Shown here piece after piece: positions 55,055-64,000 of a DNA stretch of 64,000 nucleotides. Location of the stretch: assembly GCF_029227915.1 (NCBI RefSeq), contig NC_079882.1, positions 22,699,001 through 22,763,000 of the forward strand, given 5' to 3'. Position numbers and translations under genes: made by a program. Numbering within the stretch: position 1 is the first letter of the stretch; each line of letters opens with the position of its first letter. Under the pieces are notes generated by a model. The model was not told the DNA's origin. It made no database searches and worked only from the letters and a program-made list of their open reading frames with translations. Source of the stretch: Hydractinia symbiolongicarpus. Taxonomy: Eukaryota; Cnidaria; Hydrozoa; Anthoathecata; Hydractiniidae.

Positions 55055-55826
55055 ATGGAAGCAATAGAGGGTATTCAAAGTTTTGCATACGATGTGCAGG
55101 GTTTTGTCGATACTTCGTTTGTCGATGACGCCGCCATCGAGGATACTGATATGAGGAAGATAAAGCTCGAAATTCAAAACCTATAGGACAACATTAAAAA
55201 ATTGAAGGGTGATATTACTACATATAAAAATGATACAGGAACAAAAGAGACCAAGTTGAAAGTACTCAAGAAGCAGAAAGGTGGGACGCAAAGGGATAGG
55301 GAAATCACTGTTCTTGAGAAGGATGTTGATCAATTGAAGAAGGATAGGAAGGTTGCATTGGATAGACACGGTCTACTTTCCTCCGAGATTTTTAAGCATC
55401 TGGAAAATATCAAGGCTGAGTTGATGAAAATCGCCGGAGATGATATGCATCTACTCGAGAAGTTTAAAAATTCGTTTACGGGATCAAGGTATAACTATAG
55501 CCATCATCGTGTCGGCTATTGGGCTATTGGTTTCCACTATTGTGCTCTCCGTTACGGAGGGTTCTGATGCAGCGGGTGCTTTAGGAGAAAGTGCAGCTGG
55601 AGATGGTGGAAAAGGGTTTGTAGTGAAGTAGCTTGAAAGGCTTGGAAACTTCCTTTAATATCTGGCAAGTAAGGCAGGTGCTGCGTTGCCAGGTATTATT
55701 GGTACTGTAATCTCGTTCTTTTTCAGGGTAGAGTCGGCTATCGTCGAGTATGCGGCTAAGCACCTGTACATGGCCATCGCATCTGTTGATGGTTTTGCCG
55801 TGCTATATGTTGGAAAGAGGAAATAG
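55055..55826 (+). pseudogene. Coiled-coil protein with hydrophobic C-terminal segments, copy B
   Basis: Acidic start with G-F-V-D-T-S-F-V-D-D, TAG at about 55185, then a Lys/Glu coiled coil (55202-55450), frame change, TM 1 (I-I-V-S-A-I-G-L-L-V-S-T-I-V-L-S-V), a Gly/Ala linker, TAG at 55629, and a second hydrophobic region (A-A-L-P-G-I-I-G-T-V-I-S-F-F-F) ending L-Y-V-G-K-R-K at 55826. Same architecture as copy A; membrane-associated. Confidence 0.6.
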
Positions 55827-55828
55827 CC

Positions 55829-56779
55829 CTATTTTTTAAGCCATATGTAGGCAATGATGAGTCCTACCCCTGTTATCCTGATGTTGGTTTTGTGTGGGTT
55901 CCCTTTGTTAGGGAGGATGTATAGGAGGCGTAGCATGTTTGGGTGGTATGGCATGCCTGGGAGGTGTATATGGTATATCCTGTATGGTATGTTTCGTAGC
56001 ATGCTTGGGAGGTATGGGAGGTGTGGTATGCTTAGGAGGTCAGTATGTATAGGTGGCGTGGTATGCTTAGGTGGTGTGATATGTATAGGTGGCGTGGTAT
56101 GCTTAGGAGGTGTGACATGCTTTGCAGGTGGTTTGATAACCCTCTCCGTATGCCTCGCAATAGAATTGTTATTCAAATCAACCTGTTTACGTTGTTATTC
56201 ACATCAACTTGTTTACGTAAACCCCCACATTTACGTTGGCAGGTGCGATCAAAATGTTGTTGTTATACCCTTCAATTTCACCGATATGCAAATTCATGTT
56301 GCAAGGAAGCAGGTCAACGCTTGGCATGACGGCCAAATTGACTGGGCTTCGGGCATGTTGCAGCACCTTCTGAAATTCTGTGATATCATGTCCTACAATC
56401 TCCTGACGTTGTATCAAGGCCTCAAACTTTTGTAATAGGATTTGTCTTGCTGTGTAGTTGTCGGCATTAGATCCGATTAGTCATGCTTTTGCCCCTGCCT
56501 GCGATCCCAGCAACAGGACCACGTAAACCTTGATACTCTCGCTTAGTTTGTTCAGAACTTCAGGAGTCATACCTTGACATGTCGGACTGATAACCTTTGC
56601 CCAATCACCATCGACCTGTGGCCACTATCTACCATTTGTCAATGACGACATGACAGCCTTTATTTGTACAGACTATTGGGATCTGCACCGTATTCGCTAC
56701 ACACTTGCGCGTATCCAGAGGTTGAGTAGGGATTTTTGTACTGTTCAAACCCATCGTCATACGGCATGGGTACCTTCAT
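55829..56779 (-). pseudogene. Structural-type protein with Pro/His/Thr-rich tail, copy B
   Basis: ATG at 56779 (M-K-V-P-M-P-Y-D-D-G-F). N-P-Y-S-T-S-G-Y-A-Q-V-C is intact; breaks occur near 56640, 56600 and 56480. The middle I-Q-R-Q-E-I-V-G-H-D-I-T-E-F and the tail of K/H-T-T-P-P-K/I-H repeats (about 56030-56140) resemble copy A, but with a different repeat number. It ends at 55829, 3 bp from the convergent coiled-coil gene. Confidence 0.55.
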
Positions 56780-56848
56780 TCTTGCCAGGATACGACCAGG
56801 ATAAAGATCGAGTTGAAGGGGTACGGAGACCGTTAGGTGCTTAGCAGA

Positions 56849-57424
56849 GATGTCTAATGCAGTGCTTATGTATGGCTGAACGTGTACAACAACAATGACT
56901 ATACCATCCGTAAGGTAAGGGTGACTCGGATCGCTATTACGAACGGTCTGTACAAGGTAGAGGATATTGCGAGTATCGTCAATAGCCAGGCAAAGGACAA
57001 GATCAAACTGTTTGTCCTGAAAAATGAACTCTGTAGACTTAGTTTCAGTGACGGGTACACGGTGGTGATTCATAGACCAGTGCAAAAGCTCTCAGTCCTA
57101 CCCTATGACACCGCAAAAAAGTACTATACGAGTGGTGACTACGATGCAGTCTACAAGACCGACGTCTATAATCGACTACGCCTTGTTTGTCCTCAGTTGG
57201 ATGAAGACGACTGCCTACTTAGCGGTAAAAGTCGAAAATTCTGGCCCTGCTTCCCACCAAGGAGCTAAACACTTGGGGGACAAGCTGACCTGGAGTTTTG
57301 ATACCCCTGTTTACCTACCATTGAAGGGCTAGACGGATGGTTTGGAGTTTATGTTGATGGACGAGTACCATCATGAGAAGAACGTTTCGTTCACAGGCCT
57401 TACGATGCATTTGCTTATAGACTA
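56849..57424 (+). pseudogene. Conserved provirus protein (possible penton/minor capsid), copy B, N-terminally deleted
   Basis: Shares the M-S-x start with copy A, but the region corresponding to copy A 41860-42240 is missing. An open part at 56882-57268 contains N-G-L-Y-K-V-E-D-I, D-K-I-K-L-F-V-L-K-N, R-L-R-L-V-C-P-Q-L-D-E-D-D-C-L. After a frame change come W-S-F-D-T-P-V-Y-L-P and a TAG (about 57331). Ends at 57424. Confidence 0.5.
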
Positions 57425-57427
57425 AAG

Positions 57428-58183
<756 letters not shown>

Positions 58184-58202
58184 GGATGTTCCTAATTGGA
58201 TT

Positions 58203-58347
58203 TAGGATAGCCTGACATCTTTTTCGGATAGCCTGCCATCTTCATAGGATAGCCTGCCATCTCGTAGGATAGCCTGCCATCTCATAGGATAGCCTGCCAT
58301 CTTCATAGGATAGCCTGCCATCTTCATAGGATAGCCTGCCATCCTTG
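58203..58347. repeat. 21-bp tandem array, seven units
   Basis: Unit GGATAGCCTGCCATCTTCATA; starts at 58205, 58226, 58247, 58267, 58287, 58308 and 58329 (spacing 20-21). The first unit has GACATC instead of GCCATC. Not CRISPR: there are no spacers. Confidence 0.9.
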
Positions 58348-58382
58348 TCGGCCGCCGTTAACATTTCCACTTGTGTTTAATA

Positions 58383-59365
58383 GGAAGATGCTTTATCCAA
58401 AATGCGATTCCGTGGTTTTAAATTTAAATTATTATTAGAATAAATAATCATCATTCAAGTATGACGTGTTGTTGCGTATACCGAAAATGCATTGGGTGCG
58501 CATTTAGCAGGAATTCGCGGAAAAAGCCTGGAGGCACACGCACGTGTTTTTGAGATTTTGTATACCGTTGAAGTTTTCAACTAAAATAATAAAACCTTTC
58601 GAACTGTAATCATTGTTCAATAATCGAAATAAATAAAACGAATAATGAAAATCTAGATGGTAAATTGTCAAAGTTTTTTTTTATTATTCTTGGATATTAT
58701 AAAGAATAAAAAAGATTGATCGTTTGACCAAAAAAAAAACCATTAGTCTTCTTTAAAAAAGAAAATCTTTGTGTGTGTTACCAACTTAATTTTTTAGGTA
58801 TTAATTTAAAAAATCACAAGATTCTCTTCGAAGATATCAAGAATAAGGAGTCATCCCAACAAATCCTTTGGTCCTGAACTCCTTTTGTGATTGTTGGAAA
58901 AAACCTTTTTGGTACGAAGTTCTGTCCCGGCTGATAACTACACGGTTTGTTTAGGTGACAATTTGGTTGTGGAAAGACCAAAAGTTATAGGATCAACATA
59001 TTTAAGTAAAAAATTCCAACCTCTCCCAAAACCAAAACCAAAAAAATCGGCGTTTTCGGGAAGAGTCGGTTTGGCTGCTAAAGAAAAAAGTTCTCATCCA
59101 TAATCAACATTTGTCTCTCTAAAAGAAGAAAATCATGCGACGTCTGTGGTTGAAGAGTTCCCTGAATACGATCCATCTGTCATTACCAATGGAGCAAGAG
59201 CAGTTTAATGACGCTGCTGCTCAACTACCAATAAAATCTTGGTAAATCGGGATCTGGGTAATAAGTGCGTCTAAAGGAAGCCATATTTAATGCCGAAGTA
59301 TTTTAAATAAGAGTTAATTTTAAAATTTTCAACCACGGAATGGCATTTTGGATAAAGCATCTTCC
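58383..59365. mobile_element. TIR-bounded element, about 983 bp
   Basis: Left arm 58383-58417 starts GGAAGATGCTTTATCC; right arm 59331-59365 is its reverse complement with one mismatch in 35. The interior holds a gene-like fragment (58891-59208). Outer ends and target duplication were not resolved (adjacent TTTAATA-like words on both sides). Likely a non-autonomous DNA transposon carrying captured sequence. Confidence 0.55.
58891..59208 (+). pseudogene. Gene-like fragment inside the TIR element
   Basis: One frame with a single stop (59101-59103) encodes L-V-V-E-R-P-K-V-I-G-S, K-F-Q-P-L-P-K-P-K-P-K-K-S, then V-V-E-E-F-P-E-Y-D-P-S-V-I. Low-complexity basic/proline linker plus an acidic end looks like the N-terminal linker of a nuclear protein. 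I do not recognise it with confidence; resemblance to Snf2/RAD54-type N-terminal linkers is only a guess. Confidence 0.3.
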
Positions 59366-59430
59366 TGTTTAATAATGGTTGACAGTCTGGCGGACCATCT
59401 CTGTAAGAGGATGCTTGTTTAATAAGCTAA

Positions 59431-59472
59431 GTATAACCTATATGATTAGCTAGCTAATCATATAGGTTATAC
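59431..59472. repeat. Perfect 42-bp palindrome
   Basis: Starts GTATAACCTATATGATTAGC and is its own exact reverse complement, with no spacer; centre TAGCTA at 59449-59454. Located 65 bp right of the TIR element. Confidence 0.9.
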
Positions 59473-62400
59473 GGAGACTAAAGTTTTTCTAAACTAATAG
59501 CTGTATTAGTCCTAATTACGTGATTATCTAAACATACATATTGAGTTGTTGTTATGGTACTATTAAATATATATAGCTAGCTACATTGAAGTTAAAAATA
59601 CAAGACTTATTGCTATGTTAGTTTGAGTGTGTAACTTTATAGGTGCCTGGTGTTGTGATAACTTGACAATTGTTTAAAAAATAAATATATAGCTAATAAT
59701 GACCCTCTTGTCTGTAGCTAGATAGCACAGCCCTGTGCTTTAGAGAAATTTAACTTTATTAAACAAGGTTAGCAAGTCGAAAGGTGTGCTCTGTAGCTTT
59801 AGCTAGCTGTTCTTTTTCATGACTGATCTGGAAAAATTAGAAAATTCTAACCTGCACATCCACGAATCTAGATAGCTAGCTAAGCATTATCTTAAATCAT
59901 TTCATACTTTTGAAACTATAGCTATATGATTCACAATAAATATAATTACGATAATATGTTATTCAGGGCTTTGACTATCATGTGCCAGTTATCTTGTCTG
60001 CCTCTTTAAATATGCCTAAATTTCTAAACTAATTCTGTTACACTAATTCTGTTACAATGCTCCTAAAGCACCACATAAGAAAAATAGTTCACTATTTGTC
60101 TGTTTGCTGAAGTTATATTTTTGATATATATTCATGTTTAGGAAATGAGTCTCAGGATGCTCAATCACATATATGACCTATATCGTTTAATTGTGAAAAA
60201 GAGATTATTCTAAAGCTTGTCAAAACGCAGTTTGCGATGAAGTTCCAGATATATTTAAACTAAGCATAGGCAAAATATTCTTAATTTTTTTGAGAATTCT
60301 TCTTGTCAATTTTTTTACTACATTCTTAATTTCTTTTACTTTGGGATAAAAGTTTTAACTCAGTTGTAATTTAAGTGATAAAATGTTTTACTTTGTCAAA
60401 ACAATTTGTATATACTGTGACAGTAAAACAGTAACAGAAACTTTGTAGATATTGTTAAAATATTATCATTTTGTGTCTGTTTATAAATTATGGAAAGTTT
60501 GTCCAGTAATTATAGACCTTGATAAGCTTTGATTACGCATAATATAGGGTCTGCTAGTACTATTTCTTCTACTGGTAGAAAAGCAGGGTGTTTTGTTAAG
60601 GTTTTATTAGTAATTGTTTAAGTTTGAAATTTTTTTGTCCTTTCACTTGGAAAACTGCTAGAATTTTCTTATTTCGAATTATTTTTTTAACATATTCTTG
60701 TAGTGCATTGTAAAAAAATTATTGCAAATATTTGAAAAGTGTCTGGAAAATTCTACCTAGATAATCTAACAAGAACTTACAAATACTTATAAATTGCTTA
60801 TATATATATATATATATATATATATTCTTAAAAAATGATTTATTACAAAAAAGTGTGTATAAGTAATTTCTGAAATTCTTTATGCGTATCTTTCCTATTA
60901 TTGTATGTGTAGGTGTAGCAGTGTTTCTTCACAAAACTTCGGAGTATTACACGATCAATCTAATTTTTCAAATTTTCTCATCAACACTGTTTATCTAAAA
61001 ATTGGATGCATGTTTTCTTTTAATGAGCAAAAAGGTAGTTGTATATATCACACTAAGCAATGATTAAGAAAACTGACAATTTGAAAATTAAATTGTTAAA
61101 TTGGATTGATAGTGTCCTTAATTGTGGGCAATTTTCTGTGAAAGCATGGTTAAAAATTTTTTTAAACCTCTCATATTTCTAAACAATTTCACTTTAGAGT
61201 TCATAATATTACCTGATGGGAAGCACTGAAATGAAAAAGGCAAGAATATGTGCAATCTGGGGATTATCGATATTTCAGGTATGGAGTAACTTTTTTTTCA
61301 CCTACTGCACCTGTGTAAGAGTGTACACAAACTGCTTTGTGGAGTAGTTAAAAACAATGTTTAATCACATTTCAATGTGATTTTTTAGCACATGTTTATG
61401 TATCCAGGTAAATGGTGGCACCTTAGTGTAAATTGAAGCTCTCTAATGACAGCACAAGTATACCGATGTAATTTATAAATTTAAAGAAATGGATCTAATT
61501 TATAGGTTCAAGGTATGTATAACGTATAAATATATTACAACACGCTAATTTATCAAAACTCTTTTATATGACACCATGAAACATACAAAGTGCGTCACTG
61601 CATAGTGTTTAGTTTTGTCCAGATTTTGATAGATGATTTTATATTTTAGAAAAACTTAATGCTGTTTTACGAGAAAGTCATATCTGCAAAAGAAGAAGAG
61701 AATAAAGAAAAAACTCTTACAATATTTTTATAGTTTATTGAACTTTTATCACTGTAACGGAATGATTATTTATCTTTATATCACACTCCCGATAGAACTT
61801 TTTATTGTTTGTTAAAAGCAGTGGTCTGTATAATAATATACAGGCCTCTGTAATATAATATACAGACTATATACAAAATTTTGCAGGTCTTCCAACATCA
61901 TTAAAAAACAAGAAGGTCTAAAATTAGTATTTGAACTAGTCGATAAAGCCTGTGGAAAAATCCACTTAGACAGGATAACGAAAATGGGACCGTTATTTAA
62001 ATTTTGATGACGTCAGCTAGGATCTGTCAAGAGACAAAATGTTTTTTCTTGGAAATTTGTTTACTTGTTGCCTTTATGGTGTAGAGCTTGAATAGCTGAT
62101 TTAAATAATGTATAGGATCATTTGTTTTGGACAAACACTTAAGGAGATATGAGGGTTTAAACATTTTGCTGACCTCAGCAAAAACGAACAAATATGCAAA
62201 AAATTATTTTAAGAAATTTGTATATTTTCTGATGACGTCATCGACCCGTCTCTTCCGAAACGGATTGGGGACCCAGGCTTGGGAAACTTACCCAAATTGC
62301 TCCAAGGTGGTCCTTAGTTACCCACGCGGTGAAAAATTTCCAAGTTATTTGGCCTTAAAGTTTTAGGTGGAATGTAATTGCTTCATTAATTAATATACTT

Positions 62401-62560
62401 TCCTTTGACGTCAACATTATGTTAACATCAAAGTTTAGTACTTTACAGAACAAATTTATAGGTGATGTTTTATAGACTTTATCAAAGAAAGTAGTGAATA
62501 TAATAATCCACTTTGCAAAAATGACAGACAGACACACGGAACTGGCGTTTTATTACAGAG
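59473..62560. other. AT-rich non-coding DNA
   Basis: No gene recognised. Contains an (AT)n run at 60799-60825 and TAGCTAGCTA-rich patches at 59570-59600 and 59800-59885. About 61900-62560 looks like a repeat: GATGACGTCA twice, then a GC-richer CTTCCGAAACGGATTGGGG region at 62250-62345; no second copy in the window. Confidence 0.5.
60799..60825. repeat. (AT)n microsatellite
   Basis: About 27 bp of uninterrupted TA dinucleotides. Confidence 0.9.
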
Positions 62561-62594
62561 ATTGAAACAATGTCAGCCTGGGTACTAGTTTTCA

Positions 62595-63245
62595 ATTATA
62601 TTAGCAAAACAGTCAGGGTACGAGTTTGCTGAGTTATAAAAGCAATGTGCAAAAACATAGCGGGCTATCCGAATTTATTGGTGAGTTGAAAATGTTATCG
62701 GTCTGGGTACGAGTGTGTCGAGTTGTAAGATTAATATGCGAAAAGATGTCAGGCTATCCGAATTTATTACTTAAAATTGAATTATGTCGGTTGGGGTACG
62801 AGTTTACTGAGATATATAAGCAATGTGCGAAAAAATGTCAGGCTATCCGAATTTATTACTAGGATTAAAATATCGTCGGTCTGGGTACGAGTTTGTCGAG
62901 TTATAAGAGTAATATGCGAAAAGATGTCAGGCTATCCGAATTTATTACTTAAAATTGAATTATGTCGGTTGGGGTACGAGTTTACTGAGATATATAAGCA
63001 ATGTGCGAAAAAATGTCAGGCTATCCGAATTTATTACTAGGATTAAAATGTCGTCGGTCTGGGTACGAGTTTGTCAAGTTATAAGAGTAATGCACCAAAG
63101 GAGTTATTTAAAATAGAATTCATAATGTCTGGGCACGACTCTTCTGCAGAGATATAGAATCAATGCGTGAAAAGATGTTACGCTATCCACCTTTATTACT
63201 AAGATTAACATGTTATCGGTCTGGCTACGAGTTTGTGAAAAAATC
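62595..63245. repeat. 89-bp satellite array
   Basis: The marker GCTATCC starts at 62664, 62753, 62842, 62931 and 63020, exactly 89 bp apart. Alternate units are more alike, giving a 178-bp higher-order period. The flanking units (about 62595 and 63110-63245) are diverged and one carries a 16-bp loss. Frames reading C-Q-A-I-R-I-Y-Y across it are by-products of the repeat. Confidence 0.92.
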
Positions 63246-63295
63246 AAGCAGGGCATCTGTATTTTTTCTAACATTCAGACGGTGATACGAGCATC

Positions 63296-63334
63296 ACTCT
63301 GGTACAGACCAGTTGAACAGGTCTGTACCAGAGT
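63296..63334. repeat. Perfect hairpin, 15-bp arms, after the satellite
   Basis: ACTCTGGTACAGACC, 9-nt loop, exact reverse complement. May be the point where the satellite meets other DNA. Confidence 0.85.
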
Positions 63335-64000
63335 CGGGACCGTTTCACAACCCAAAACCCAGGGTTGTAAAAATTATAAGATTTCTCTGCCTAACCTAAA
63401 TTTTTCTTAAAAGGACGCCGTGTTCGGTAAGCATAAACCACGTGACGTCAAGAAAAAACTACGACTTCTAGCGAGTGAAAAATAATGATGGCGAAACCAA
63501 AACAGTCTAAGAAACAGTAGATTTTTGATTTCTTTAATGCTTTTTAGTTTTGTGAATTTCAGTAGCTATATTTGAAGATTTTTGTGTAAAACTTTAGTTT
63601 GTTAGACAGTTTGTACGTCTTTAAAATTTCGGAAAATTGGCACTTTTATTTATGTTTTTACAACGCAATGTAATGCAATTTTTTGGCGTGGCAAGGACGT
63701 GTAAACAGAGAATTTTGGGTTGCCTGACAAAAATGAAACTATGTTACTCGGTGACGCACACCAGATGTAGCATTACGGAATTTCTTTTAATATGAAATAA
63801 CTTCTTTGCACTTAACTGAAATGGTCAACATGTATATAAAATACGGACAAAAAATTCCATCAGTTAAAGCGTGGTGATCATATCGTAATGATTGAGATTC
63901 CGGGGCTCTAATTCGTAAAAATCAAAAATGAATAATTTGAGTACAAACAGAATATATACAACTAATGTAACAAAATTATTTGTTTAGTGCCAGTGCATAA
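63335..64000. other. AT-rich right flank, nothing recognised
   Basis: No exon with discoidin features and no transposon domain was seen on either strand. Confidence 0.5.

Noticed and set aside
62626-63040. Cys-containing repeated frames as a repeat protein
   Set aside because: They arise because 89 bp is read in shifting frames across a satellite; no promoter or coding constraint seen.
58203-63245. Tandem arrays as CRISPR
   Set aside because: The 21-bp and 89-bp units are contiguous without unique spacers, in an animal-type genome.

Overview
This is an AT-rich, intron-rich, repeat-laden animal genome window, most like an early-branching metazoan such as a cnidarian. The species cannot be fixed from sequence alone. 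Three things dominate it.

(1) Positions 2514-30846, minus strand: seventeen exons of one receptor-type protein tyrosine phosphatase (RPTP). Every splice join keeps reading frame. Read from the high coordinates it encodes the second half of one discoidin (F5/8 type C) domain, two complete discoidin domains, a fibronectin III (FN3) domain, two RPTP-type FN3-like juxtamembrane modules, a transmembrane helix, a basic cytoplasmic linker, an intact catalytic phosphatase domain (WPD loop, HCSAGVGRTG) and the start of a second phosphatase domain. The gene runs off both ends of what can be seen. Its introns hold many transposon remnants: Harbinger transposase, a MADF/BESS-like protein, a pogo-type MITE, a Helitron-like cluster, a Penelope-type GIY-YIG fragment, a decayed hammerhead-ribozyme-like motif, and several dispersed repeats.

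(2) About 32850-58200: two head-to-tail, heavily decayed copies (A, about 32850-43310; B, about 43440-58200) of a Maverick/Polinton-like, adintovirus-like provirus. The shared gene order is SAP-domain protein, protein-primed family B DNA polymerase, two small proteins (one membrane), packaging ATPase, BRO-like protein (all plus); then integrase (copy A only), small hydrophobic protein and candidate major capsid protein (minus); then acidic linker protein and coiled-coil membrane protein (plus), a Pro/His/Thr-tailed protein (minus), a conserved structural-type protein and a small terminal protein (plus). Copy A has lost the polymerase palm and most of the ATPase. Copy B has lost the integrase, and its polymerase is split by a 1.7-kb insertion. 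Stops and frameshifts mostly differ between the copies, so they decayed independently. No discoidin N-terminal-half exon is found between 30847 and 64000, so the pair probably sits inside a very large first intron of the RPTP gene, in the opposite net orientation.

(3) 57559-64000: a 625-bp AAT/AACAAT microsatellite that turned the last gene of copy B into a poly-asparagine frame, a 21-bp tandem array, a TIR element with a gene-like fragment, a perfect 42-bp palindrome, an 89-bp satellite array, and otherwise unremarkable AT-rich DNA.

No tRNA, rRNA or CRISPR array was recognised. Identifications come from motifs read by eye plus family knowledge. No database was searched.
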